From: Hydnum rufescens UP504
Lineage: Eukaryota; Basidiomycota; Agaricomycetes; Cantharellales; Hydnaceae
Reading direction: 5' to 3'
DNA length: 64,000 bases
Assembly: GCA_014904985.1 (NCBI GenBank)
Contig: MU129070.1
Coordinates: forward strand, 16,162-80,161
In this document: positions 49,961 to 60,411 of the stretch, in pieces
Numbering within the stretch: position 1 is the stretch's first letter
Layout: each line of letters starts with the position of its first letter
Notes under the pieces: model-generated
The model's database searches: none
Told to the model about the DNA's origin: nothing
The model's input: only the letters and a program-made list of their open reading frames with translations
Translations under genes and position numbers: made by a program

Positions 49961-51620
49961 ATGGCCACCCGCCAGCCATATCCCCAAATCTCCTCAACTG
50001 ACTTGCTTCACGACGCCTATGGTTCCAATCGGCCACAATCAGACTACGAGCCTGACAGAAAACAATCTTTCGACGCTACCTCACAATCGAGCGCTCCTTA
50101 TCCCCCTCCAAAGTTCTTCCCTCTACCTCACAAAACCTCTGCATCTGCAAGCAACTTCTCCCTCGCCTTGACTGACGACGGCACAGAGAGGCATCTGAAT
50201 ACAAATGGCCCTAATTGGTATCCTCCACCGCGGTCGGGAAAGAGAGAGAAACGAAGCGCTTTCTTCCAAACCGTGTTCCCCAAGTCCCTGGCGTGTCGAC
50301 TATACCTCATTATCGTCCTGATCGAGACCCTCCTCGACCTTGTCATAGAGGGCTGTATTCTCTCCCAGGTGGACCGTGCCGCCGATCACTCGCAGCATCA
50401 AACAAAACCGTCGAACACTCAGGTTCTTGTCAAAAATCAAATCCCTGTATACCTTGGGATTTTCTTTATGGCGCATATTTTCCAATTCGTACTCGCGCTG
50501 GACGCGGTGTATCATCGAAACACTCTGCAATTTGGTTTCCTCACCATTTTCAACGCTCTTTTCTTTGTGAGTAGCTTCTCGACTTCTCGTACGTTAAAAT
50601 CAAGATCGCGAACGGCCATTGTTCATCATCAGGCGTACTCAGTTATCCAAATATTCGAGGTCCGGACGTTCGTCACCAGCGCCTCATCTGGGTTCATTCC
50701 AATAAGTGCTCTCACCATTGCCATACCTGTCGTTATAGCCCTCGCCCAGATCGCGTATATGGCGCTTGCGTGGCAAATTTACCGCGAATTCGGCTGGTCG
50801 GTATATAAATTAATCGGGGCTGATAGACGTGTCAAGCGCATGTATGCTCAATACCAGATATTTGAGTGTCTTGTACGGTTTGATATCATCTTCTGGCTCG
50901 GGTTTTCCGTGCAAGTGAGTTTCCCTGCTACGTCCCGTCGCCAATCACCCTTCCCTTAATGAGTCTTTCTTTCCTAGCTCGTGGCGTTGGTACTGAAAAA
51001 GGGTGACTTCGAATTTTATCTGACGATTGCCGCGCTGCCGTTATCATTGCTCCTTCTTTTCGCGGGCCATCTCGCGGCGCGATATGAGAATCGGTGGATG
51101 ATGGGCTCATTTATCGCTGGATGCGTCGCCGCTTTAGTGTATTTCTGTTATAAGGCTCGATTTATCTTTCTTCCTCGTCACTTCCATCCCGGCGTCTGAT
51201 ATCGTATGTACTGTTATAGTTCTTCCGGATATGGACCCAACGTTTTACACCTACATTCATGGATGTATACAAATCTTTAAGCACTTTTTGTGAGTTCCAT
51301 CTTTAACCTTATTCAATCTGTCATTGTAGAGATACTAAAACTCGTTCTTCGATCTTCCCATCAGCCTGCATATCCATTGTTCTCCTCGTCATCACATTTA
51401 TCTGGTCAATCATTGTATTCCAAAACTTCGGCAACGGGCTGAAACAGCATAGTGAGTTCCCGATGCTCGCCATATGAGAATCTTTTACGAACCATGGTCT
51501 CACAAATCCCCCCCCCCTTTTTCTTCCCTAGTGAGTAAGAAGAATAGTTCAGGGCAAGGGCTCGAAATGGGGCCGGGTGGAAGGAAGGAAATCAATCGTA
51601 ATCGTATGAGCATCGAATAA
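49961..51620 (+). CDS. UPF0658 family Golgi membrane protein
   Basis: The ATG at 49961 opens a soluble, Pro/Ser-rich N-terminus (MATRQPYPQISSTDLLHDAY), then SAFFQTVFPKSLACRLYLII and several membrane spans (LIIVLIETLLDLVIEGCIL, PVYLGIFFMAHIFQFVLAL, LTIAIPVVIALAQIAYMALA, LYLTIAALPLSLLLLFAGH-like, CVAALVYFCYK). After AWQIYREFGWSVYKLIGADR and MYAQYQIFECLVRFDIIFWL, spliced exons give FFRIWTQRFTPTFMDVYKSL, a last span ISIVLLVITFIWSIIVFQNF, and the tail NRNRMSIE at 51620. UPF0658 proteins are Golgi-localised in fission yeast but have no known activity. The junction CYK|FFRIW appears to use a GC donor (GCTCGA at about 51153), or an indel lies there. Confidence 0.87.
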
Positions 51621-52309
51621 TCTGATTTTCTTTTTTTTTCCCTTTTTTGTTTTCCTCTGGATGATATCACCGTCTGTTTCTGTCGACATCGTCCACTCCT
51701 CACGACCCGTCCTCACCTTACTCTTATTCGGAATATGCTGGTGCTGCTCTTTCTATGTGTATCTCTTTCATGGGGCACCGTTGTCGAATCATATTGTGAA
51801 TACTATACAAGATACTATTGGCATCACGTACCAAAAACTGCCATTCTTTTTATCTTGGTTTTTGTGTTTTTTGTTTTTGGAAAACATCTCCCCGCAAAGG
51901 CAACAATCAGCGCTGGCGCCGAACAGAGCGATGTATGGTTATACAGGTGCTATTGGAGGATAGGGGTTTAGGCTATGAACTACAACAAACAAGAAAAAAA
52001 ATTAGTTCTTTCTTCCTTAATGATCCTAGACTACAAATCTACTGCGCCCATCACCCTCCAACATGTAGCAAGCCGCGCTGTAACCAAGAACCTAAAACAC
52101 AAATATTCGTCCGGACCACTAGCCCGCCTACCGCTTGTTTTCTTTTGCAACCACACGGGTGAAGGGAAAGCCCGATGACCATCCAAGCAAGCCGCAGTAG
52201 CTGAACAGAACTGAGATCACAAAGACCGTATACGCAACCGTCGTCAGAGGGATTCCAAACCAATCAAAGAGAATGAAAACCACGAACAGACAGAACACAC
52301 AGAAGATTC
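51621..52309. other. Intergenic region between convergent UPF0658 and SPT8 genes
   Basis: No gene is supported. The hydrophobic plus-strand frames near 51661-51971 are T-rich low-complexity DNA rather than a conserved membrane protein. Confidence 0.5.
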
Positions 52310-54499
52310 TCATTGAGGAGTGATCGAGTGCACGATGACCGTCTTTGTAGAGTCTCCGAACCAACCACGATTACCACTTGCTGTGATCATGAATTTTGAT
52401 GTGGCGTCGACCACTACAGCGGTCCGAGAAATAGAATATCATCAGTGAGGGATCGGAAGCGGACCGATGGGTAGATAACGGAATTCACGAACAAATCTGT
52501 GAAATGATACCTCCATGGTGGCCAGCAATAATCTTGAACGGGGCAAATGGACGTGACTTGTGCATGCCAGTGTCAGGGTCCTCGCTAGCGACGTTCCAAA
52601 GTCGGATATTATCTTGTGATGCGCTTAGGAATAAAATGGATATATTGAGCTCATGTCCTCACGCATGCAATAAAAAGGAACAGACCATACGATATGCTGT
52701 CGATCAGGGAATGCAGCGACGCATACGACGCTCCCACTACTCGCTGGATTGCGAAGAGTTTTCAAGAGCCGGGGCTGACCCTTCCCAGATCCTGGACCGT
52801 ATTTACGTACATCCCATACGTCTATTGTCCCATTTCGCCGCCCCGCATATATCTGAGAACCGTCTGCAGACCAGCAGGCCTGTCAAAGACACAAGGGAGG
52901 GAATTAGGATCGAAAGAGACAATTGTGTTGATCAAAGACAATGCATGCATACCGAAACACACCATGGAGGGGATTTTTCGTTGCCCTCCAGTCGGCCGAC
53001 ACCTCGACCAGGAGGAGCTCTCCGGTCCCACAATGTGACTTGCCCATCAATACTCGCAGTCATGAATATGTCAGGAGAATAGTCCGCATACGTGACGGGA
53101 TCCAAGATTGGTGCCTCCTTCTTTGGGGCAGACGGCGGCGGTGGAGTTGATTCCCGGATGACGCGGGAGGCTGAGTCGTCCCTGGCACATGAAGTTGAAG
53201 AGTGTTGGCATGGTTTCCATTCTGCGCCGTTCCGGCCGCAGCTGGCGCGGGGGTCATCGTAGCAGAGGCAGAAGCTTCTCCGCCATGTACCGACTCATCG
53301 TCGAAGAGGGGATCAAAGTCGTTATCTGTATCCCCAGCCGCAGTCTTCCGCAGCATCAGACGACGCTGCTCCAGGGTGGTGTGTCGCTGCATTGGGATTT
53401 GTTGACAAGGTGCCATTAGGTGCGGGATCTGAATAACCATTCATCCCTCCGGCGTTGATCATCGTCCCATAATTCGCTGGTAATGGTGGTCCCAATGGGC
53501 GTACAGCGATAGTGGTAAGTTGGGCACCATGTGATGGGTATTTGCGCGCTATCTGTCCCGTGTTCAGATCCCAATGCTATGGCGTCCAGCTTCAGAAATG
53601 TGGAGTGAGGGTGGAGCGATTTGATCATACCAAGGCAAAACCATCCCATCCAGCACTATATACCCCATCTCATCGTGAGATAGAGACAGGGATGACACGG
53701 GTTTTGTATGCCCCCGAAGGACATGATGGACTCTCCCTGGGTCATGTCGAATTGTGAACAGATTCAAGGCGCCAGACTGTAAGAATCCATCCGTATAAGA
53801 GACGGCCCAAGATATCTTCAAGCAAGGGTACAGCTGTCACACCTCCGTCGTGGACAATCCCCACAATGAATCGGCCTGCACGGTCATGCTGTAGACAGGA
53901 GACAATGACGATTCTCCTTCGGGATTCTCCCACCATGACCTAAGTACGCCAGCCTTGATGCTTGCATCTGCAAGACCAGCATGGTGTCGTTGCGGCGCAG
54001 TGAGGACTGTTTTTCCATTAGCCCCAGCAAAGACATCGTAATCCCGAATGAAACCGTCATGAGAGCCAGTCAATAGATGTGTCATACAAAGAGAAGAAGC
54101 AAGAGAATGGGTAGCAGCTGGATGCGGCAGTGCACATATTGGCTCGATAGCGTACGATTTAGGGACTATGTTTGTGCGGAACAAGCTGCGACGAATATGC
54201 GTCGGAGAGGAGGATCGCGAGGAGGACAGTGGGGCACCTGGAAATTTCTTAACGCATCGAAAGCACACTCTACAGGAGAAGAAAATACCTTGTTGTGAGC
54301 GAGAAATGTTATTAAACGGTGCGTCGGACGCGTCTGGATCGCTAGGACTGTCGTCATCGGCATCGTCTCCCTCAGCGTCTTCGCCGCCCTCCGATTCATC
54401 GTCATCCGATATTTCCTGTGCTGGTTCGTCGCTACTTTCTTCTTCATCACCGTACTGCGCGTCTTCTTCACTGTCTAGTTCATCCTCGCTCATGGTCAT
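52310..54499 (-). CDS. SPT8: SAGA complex subunit SPT8 (WD-repeat protein)
   Basis: SPT8 is the SAGA subunit that contacts TBP and regulates its loading at promoters. The N-terminus is strongly acidic (MSEDELDSEEDAQYGDEEES). Then comes the conserved start of the propeller: AIEPICALPHPAATHSLASS, MTHLLTGSHDGFIRDYDVFA, TVLTAPQRHHAGLAD and SWWENPEGESSLSPVYSMTV. Later exons carry LNLFTIRHDPGRVHHVLRGH, a linker (DNDFDPLFDDESVHGGEAS), FMTASIDGQVTLWDRR, RLEGNEKSPPWCVS, SWSADGSQIYAGRRNGTIDV, NIRLWNVA and APFKIIAGHHGGIISQI. The last exon (VDATSKFMITASGNRGWFGD, then STKTVIVHSITPQ) ends at 52310. Introns are short and phases agree at the junctions I checked. Confidence 0.92.
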
Positions 54500-54656
54500 C
54501 TAATACGGAAATAGCCGGATAGGAAGGAACTCCACGACTGATTCGAACTAGTGACTACGCCTAGCGACGGACAGCGGGGGCGGGAGGGTGGAACTGATGC
54601 TGCATTGAATAAGAATGAAGAAAAAGAGAGGTTGGAGGATATATTATATGTACTAG

Positions 54657-56291
54657 TCACGTAGCATCGTCCCATCGCTTCCTTCCTGAAGCATCAATAT
54701 CGTGGTTATCAACGTCATTCGGGTTCCCATCTAAGCCCAAATCGAACGATTCCACGGCACCGCGCGCTTTGTGCCCCAAGATATCGCTGTTTGCCATTGA
54801 ATCAAGCTCTGAGATGCTGGTGTCCTTGGTGGAAGGCGACGACGATGGAGATTGCACAGCAATGAGTGGTTCCTGAGATACGTTAGACGCCGATGGATTG
54901 AATGAGGGCCAGGAAGCTGGAGGAGGGGAGGCCATGGACATTAGGTCTGTCCCGGTTGAAGAAGGGTATGGCCGTGAGGATGGTGGGGGGGAGATAATCG
55001 ATGGAGAAGGGGCAGGTGCTTTGGTAGATTGCGTGGATGAAAACCCCGCTAGGGGAGTGGGCGTTGGGAGACCCAGAGTGTCTTGGGACGTCGTTCGAGG
55101 GGGCACTTCGATGATCTGCGCGCTTTCCGCGTCTGGAGCGGACGTGATGCCTTCCTCCGCTTGCGCCTGGACCGGGAGGATTTCTTCAGGCACGAGGCCT
55201 GCGGTATACCATCGCTTATAGCTCTTGTCCGCCCAGACCTCGATAGCGTTCCACCCCTTGTACTCGCCAGTGAATCGAAGACCACCCATCGCGCCCCCAT
55301 CGCCACCCTTAACACCTCCAACGCCTGAGGAATAATAGCTTTCGTAACCGAGGCTATCTTCGCTGTCTTCGTCACTCGCGTCTGCGTCCGAGCCTCGAAG
55401 TTCGAAGCCTTCGCCGCTCTCGAGATCGTCGGCGAAACTTGCCAACCAGCGGGCCCAGCCGCTTTCGCCATCACCACGCCAGAGCACAATCTTGGTATCA
55501 AAGTCACGCCCAAATACGATGACTTGGCCCACAGCGCCACCCTCACCAGGCATGAGGTCAACACCGATATAATTACCGGCACGGTCTGCGATGAGGGGTA
55601 TCCAGCCACGACAGGAGTACTCTCGTCTCATCCAACCGACAGGGATGGCCTGCATCGCGTCGCGTAGCTGAGGATTTGCGCCTGTAGCGGGATCGTCGTC
55701 TACTTCACGCCAGAAGCGCCATTCTTCCAAGACGTCGTCCAAGGGAAGGAGTGTGAGACCGAAGAAGAGACCCTCTGAACAGCCTGCACTCGACTCTGCC
55801 TCTTGGCCGTCGACGACGAGGTAGGACTCACGCACAGCTTTTGGGAGCTGTGCGCCCAAGTTGAGCTCAATTTCAGCGAGAGTTGCAGGCAGGACGCCGT
55901 AGTTGAGCGTGTCGCCTAGTTCAGGGTATTCATTTGAGAGCCAGGTGCGTATCCGATCCCAAGTCTTGTCGAGGGGCGGGTGTGGTGAAGAATGTGACGG
56001 AGGATGGTGCATCGGGAGAAGTGAAGAGCTGTTCGCTTGTAACCGATTGAGACGCTCAGAAGAAGTGAAAGGGGTGGCATCGTCGCGACCGAACGCTGGC
56101 ATGGGGGGTGGGTAGGAGAATGCAGAAGTTGGAGGCTGGCGCTGTGATTCACTGGAGGGTGAGTGCGTGGGTAGGGAGAAGGCGTCGTGGGTGTAGCTCA
56201 ATGACTGGCGCGACGTCCCTTGCTGCTGTCGCTCCCGTGTGGGCTGTGGGGAGCTGAAGAGCGAGGAAACTGCCTGAAAGAACGAAGGCAT
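54657..56291 (-). CDS. KNR4: KNR4/SMI1 homologue (cell-wall assembly regulator)
   Basis: A single uninterrupted frame of 544 codons starts at the ATG at 56291. The N-terminal ~100 residues are Ser/Pro/Gln-rich. The SMI1_KNR4 (SUKH-superfamily) domain spans about residues 105-335: WDRIRTWLSNEYPELGDTLN, TLAEIELNLGAQLPKAVRES, LVVDGQEAESSAGCSEGLFF, LLPLDDVLEEWRFWREVDDD, GWIPLIADRAGNYIGVDLMP, GQVIVFGRDFDTKIVLWRGD and WARWLASFADDLE. The rest is acidic and Pro/Ser-rich. In yeast Knr4 links cell-wall glucan synthesis to the cell-integrity MAP kinase and calcineurin pathways. Lack of introns is unusual beside its neighbours. Confidence 0.94.
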   Translation of the reverse strand: MPSFFQAVSSLFSSPQPTRERQQQGTSRQSLSYTHDAFSLPTHSPSSESQRQPPTSAFSYPPPMPAFGRDDATPFTSSERLNRLQANSSSLLPMHHPPSHSSPHPPLDKTWDRIRTWLSNEYPELGDTLNYGVLPATLAEIELNLGAQLPKAVRESYLVVDGQEAESSAGCSEGLFFGLTLLPLDDVLEEWRFWREVDDDPATGANPQLRDAMQAIPVGWMRREYSCRGWIPLIADRAGNYIGVDLMPGEGGAVGQVIVFGRDFDTKIVLWRGDGESGWARWLASFADDLESGEGFELRGSDADASDEDSEDSLGYESYYSSGVGGVKGGDGGAMGGLRFTGEYKGWNAIEVWADKSYKRWYTAGLVPEEILPVQAQAEEGITSAPDAESAQIIEVPPRTTSQDTLGLPTPTPLAGFSSTQSTKAPAPSPSIISPPPSSRPYPSSTGTDLMSMASPPPASWPSFNPSASNVSQEPLIAVQSPSSSPSTKDTSISELDSMANSDILGHKARGAVESFDLGLDGNPNDVDNHDIDASGRKRWDDAT

Positions 56292-56399
56292 TTGTGCCCC
56301 GCCGTCGCCAACAAAACCGCAACTCCAAATATAAGTCGACTACTTTGATGAGCTGAAAATGGAACTGCGGAGTGTGCTCCGAGCGTCTAATTTCCGACT

Positions 56400-58227
56400 C
56401 TAATTGTTCTGTATACCTCTCTTTACATTTACACAAGGTCCTCGACCCTCCCCAACGACATCCAGATTTTTGAAGAAATGACAACTCTTGCCTTCATTCT
56501 GCGCCCCCCCATTGCACATCCAAAAGTGACTCGCCTCATTCCCTCCTTTCTTCTTCATGTTCGACCGTAGTACAGCCGGGGTCTCGCCATGGGTGCATTT
56601 ACATCGCGGTATACTCTCTGGTTGAAAATCTGGGCGGAAAAATCTACCCGGCACAGCGTGATTTCGATTACGTTCTCCAGGCCCAGTAACCAACAGCAAA
56701 TTTACCTAAAAGTGATGTTGATACGCTCATTGTGTTGGTCTACCTCGTTCCCGGATCCACGTCCGAACGCTGGTCGGAACGTATCAATTGATTTCATCGT
56801 AGGTATCGAATGCCTTCCCAACTATTAAGCACCAGGTACTCCAGCAGTTTTTAAAACAGGACGCACTTGAATTTTTCTTGAGTTGGCGGATGCATGATGA
56901 GAAGCTCGTAAACACCAGCAAATCAATCTACGAGTTCGCATTCCTTAGTCCACCTCGACCTACCGAATTATGGGGTAGGGGTATGTCGAACGTTTGAGCC
57001 TGCCGCTGGTCTACCTCCGTCACAGGTATCACCTCGCGCAATCGAAAGTTGCGCGTTGTCCCTGTTCGGGCGCGAGTCTCAGCAATCAGTCGGCATCGTC
57101 AGCAAACAAGACATTACCGAGGGATATCGAGGCTATGGTAGGATATGGCCCAAGATCTGTGCGAGGTCATGATCACCAGAATACAGCCAATGGTGGTGGT
57201 CACGCGCACAAGTGAGCATGTCAGAATGAGCACCAACGCCTTCCTTACATCCCCGATAGCAGTTTGATGCTGCAACGTTAGCACACCAGCTGGAGGGCTC
57301 TCCACCCCATTCGAGAGGATATCGCTTTCGTTTCTTCATTTCTTCTTGGACAACTTTCTCTACAAAGTGAAGAGCTTCTTCCATGACATCTGGGAACACT
57401 CGCGGTGGTTTCTGGCGATTCCCATTATACCTATAGGACTATCAAAAGTCAGAGGGACCCCAAATCAATAAAACAGCTCCAGAACCAGTATTGAGCTGCT
57501 TCAAGCATCCCCTTGCTGTCGACAGACTTGGCGTCTCTTGCGTAAAATCCCGAAGTATGGGGAGACTCTACGAGCCGGTCTGCAAGGTACCATTTATTTC
57601 GAGACCAGGTTTTCGCTTCTTCAAGCATCGTGTAATACAATTGACATGCCAATTCTACAGACAGCAAAGTTGTGAAGTGTCCTACGTTGGTTCCTCAAAT
57701 AAGAAATACTCGCCAGCAGGGAGAATAGAGGTGTGCAAAGTAGTAGGAGTATGCTGCGCAACCATTGCAGGCGTCGTAAGGGTTAGTACTGGAAGCCGAG
57801 GCAACGACTTTGTAGGGGACGGAGGTGCCTTCAATAATGATAACAAGGAGGGGCATTCCCATTTTTGTCACCAGAGCTAGATGATATTGGTTCCGTGGGG
57901 AAGTAACCTTGGTGGGAGAAGGATGATTGCCAGGCGAAGTGTCGTATCGTCCGGGGAACCACACCCCTCGCCTGACGACTCATGACCATCGGGACTCTTA
58001 TTACTGCTGCTTTCTAGCCATGAGTCCAACCTCCCAGATCGTTTGCGCTTCTTAGGATTAGTGGGCGGGTTCTTGGACCGATACTTTGAGCCAATGGATC
58101 CAGCAGCTTCAACAACATCGCCATTGGCTTCAATGAGAGCATCGAGTAGTTCGGCCTCGCCAGCTGAGACACCCGCAGGAAGTGAGCTCGCAACCAGAGC
58201 TAACAGGGTCTCAGTATCCATCTCCAT
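56400..58227 (-). CDS. AlkB-like 2OG-Fe(II) dioxygenase with N-terminal CUE and C-terminal GRF zinc finger
   Basis: AlkB-family enzymes oxidatively remove alkyl groups from nucleic acid bases. Exons from the ATG at 58227 encode a CUE-like ubiquitin-binding domain (ETLLALVASSLP; AELLDALIEANGDVVEAAGS), a basic linker (PTNPKKRKRSGRLDSWLE), and an AlkB core. The core shows LPAGEYFLFEEPTELACQLY, EAKTWSRNKWYLADRLVESP, WCANVAASNCYRGCKEGVGA with the iron motif H-S-D, LGPYPTIASISLGTTRNFRL, DIPLPHNSLLIMHPPTQEKF, the second iron histidine in HSIPTMKSIDTFRPAF, and the 2-oxoglutarate arginine in NERINITFR. A GRF-type zinc finger closes it: PRCKCTHGETPAVLRS, FWMCNGGAQNEGKSCHFFKN. Introns join in phase at every junction I checked. 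The product probably acts on DNA or RNA damage in the nucleus; the ubiquitin-binding role is inferred. Confidence 0.9.
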
Positions 58228-58950
58228 CCCAGAGGAATATCAGTTCCAACTTCGGATGTTTCCGTGCATAAGAAAATCCAGTCTCTAAAGTCTGCGGTGC
58301 TGGCCAACTGCGTCTCCAGGATTTTGGGCCTTGGATTCTATATGTATAATAGCTGAGAGTGGGTTCCGACCAGCCTCTGATTGGTGTGGCTCTTCCCTTC
58401 CGATTGGTTCCGCTTGTCGTCTTTCATCCTGTGCTCGCCGGTTTTTTTCTGGTCATTGCTGCAACCTGGCATCACATTCCATGAGTGTCCTGGCCGTCCA
58501 ACTGTGCCAGAGGCTTTGTGCATCCAGCTTATGTTTGTCTGCTACTGTGTCGTACTCAGAATTGATTGTTCTCACTCTGAGACATACTATAGTACTATCG
58601 GTGTTTTCTCCCCATATGTATATTCCATCCATGCACTACTCATTCTACATTGCCTCTGCTACGCCACTGTCAATGACTCCTGGGTGATCCTGAGGCACAG
58701 TTTGAAGACGAGGATCTACTAAGGAAGTATGCAAAATTAGGCTCATTTTGTTCTCCTGTGTTAGGGGAATTCTTTTTTTTTGGGGGGTGGGGGGGGGGGG
58801 TAGGGAGATGGGAATGTGGAAGGGAATGGGAGGAACTTGTTTCAATCTTTCGATTTTACTTTTACTACACACGCGATGTGGTGGTGAGTTCACACGGTAG
58901 GTTGTGTGACAGGGGACTTGCCGGTGGCACAACTCGGCCTTCAGGTGCTA
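58228..58950. other. Divergent promoter region with G-run tract
   Basis: This region separates the AlkB-like gene (minus) from RRP17 (plus). It contains a T run followed by a G run (58773-58801). No gene is supported. Confidence 0.5.
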
Positions 58951-59511
58951 ATGAATGCCAATATTCTCACCCAGCAGAAAAGGGCATTGCTGCTAAACAG
59001 AAAACAAAGTCCAAGGATGAACTGAAAGAGATTGTATTCGATGACAATGCCAGGCGGTACGTCAATCCGGGAGCCCACGCGTTCATCGACTTACACGCTT
59101 TTCTTCAACAGGGACTTTCTGACAGGTTTTAACAAGCGGAACCTGCTTAAGAAGGAGGCCAAAATAGCGAGAGCCAAAGAAAAGCAGCGCACTGAACGTC
59201 TAGAATTGCGTCGCCAAGTGAGAGTTCCTCATTCCCAGCTGTTGTATAAGTCTCTCACGTTGCAATCTTAGAAGCGAAGAGAACTTACGGAAAGGGCTAT
59301 TCGAAATCACGAAGCAGTAGAAAGCTCATACCGAAATGCGAACAAAGGTTGAGATTTACGTTTTCCAGGTGATGCATTTGATCAATTCCAGCCATTGCTA
59401 GAAGACTGGGGACCAACGTCCCATCCTCAAGATGAGCAAGTTGCATTTGAAGATGAGGATCACTTTGCCACTGTCACTGTTGTTCAAGACTTCAATCTGC
59501 AGGAGGGTTAG
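58951..59511 (+). CDS. RRP17: Nucleolar protein RRP17 / NOL12 family
   Basis: RRP17/NOL12 is a nucleolar 5'-3' exonuclease-associated factor in large-subunit rRNA processing. Conserved features are KDELKEIVFDDNARRDFLTG, FNKRNLLKKEAKIARAKEKQ, RTERLELRRQ joined to KRRELTERAIRNHEAVESSY, and the terminal EDHFATVTVVQDFN. The ATG at 58951 (MNANILTQQ) is in a different frame from the conserved KGIAAKQKTK, so one base is missing or extra near 58975. A 21-nt GT...AG segment with an in-frame stop (59348-59368) interrupts the frame after YRNANK; removing it restores frame, but 21 nt is too short for a normal fungal intron. The TAG at 59509-59511 overlaps the stop codon of the convergent gene. Confidence 0.8.
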
Positions 59512-60291
59512 GGTCTAGTGATTGAACTATGTACAGACGTCATTGAACCATTGGAGGTCCGTTTCTCCGACCCATTGCCGTCCTCTTCCTCATCATCCGT
59601 CCCTTCAGCAAGACTAGGTCCAGTGGGGATAGCGCTTCGTGGCCCAGAGACTAATCGATTGGCGCCCCAGCCAGAGAACTGGCGGAGGGTTGGATTTTGC
59701 CCACTTACTGGCCCTGGCGCGGGAGACCGTGTTGGGGGTGAGTGTAATTCAGAAACAATTCGGGGTGGGCTGTGAGGCAATGGTTCAGTCGCCGCGACGG
59801 ACATTGATCGAGAGGAGGCGATGGCGAGGTCGACCGGGGCGGGTCGACCCACCTGATGGAGGGAGCAATCGTAGATTGGTCGTCGCTAGGCACCAAAGTA
59901 GCAGAAGGGGAATCTCTTCGAGGCGAGCCTGTGGGTGGATGTGCAATGGATTCTGCGCTTGTCGTCATTGGAAGAATGGATGATGCCACCCCATCGATAA
60001 CAGGATATTCATGGTGATGGATATGGTCGGAATTGTGATTATGATGATGGACGGGGTATCATGGTGGTTGGACGCGATAGGGGAATATTCTGTGTCCTGC
60101 ACGTCGTCTGCGGGTACGAAGAAGTCTTGTAATGTAAAGAGCCAGGGCAAGTCGAGTAATCGGTTTCATATCATGTACGCCCTTGCGTGCGCAGGTGTTT
60201 ACGTAGTGTGTTTGTGTTTTTTTGCTGTTGGATCGGGGGGAAGAATAGAATGTGATGGGCCCAGAGGAGAATCCTCTACACCCATAGCCAT
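59508..60291 (-). CDS. Unrecognised Ser/Pro-rich protein, with frame breaks
   Basis: From the ATG at 60291 (MAMGVEDSPLGPSHSILPPD) a probable intron leads to DFFVPADDVQDTEYSPIASN, a His-rich stretch, SILPMTTSAESIAHPPTGSP, and a Ser/Pro-rich C-terminus (LRQFSGWGANRLVSGPRSAI, GTDDEEEDGNGSEKRTSNGS) ending in TAA at 59510-59508. Frame changes are needed near 60030 and 59850, and the first intron does not close in phase, so indel errors or decay are likely. I recognise no domain. It starts 121 bp from the rhomboid gene on the other strand, suggesting a shared promoter. Confidence 0.45.
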
Positions 60292-60411
60292 CTTAGCTGG
60301 AAAAACGTTGTGAAGGAACAGCCTTCCACGTCACCGGATACAAAAGGCCGGCGTCATGCCAGTGGTAGGTACTGCGCGAAACATCTTGCAGGCTCTTTGC
60401 TCATTTCCTCT

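Noticed and set aside
50300..50530. Minus-strand frame near 50.3 kb
   Set aside because: Antisense of conserved UPF0658 membrane segments; no independent support.
51661..51971. Hydrophobic plus-strand frames that look like a small membrane protein
   Set aside because: T-rich DNA after the UPF0658 stop; two overlapping frames are equally hydrophobic and neither has a conserved motif.
55049..55609. 186-codon minus-strand frame overlapping KNR4
   Set aside because: Alternative frame within the KNR4 coding exon; Arg/Ser-rich composition reflects the codon usage of the real gene.
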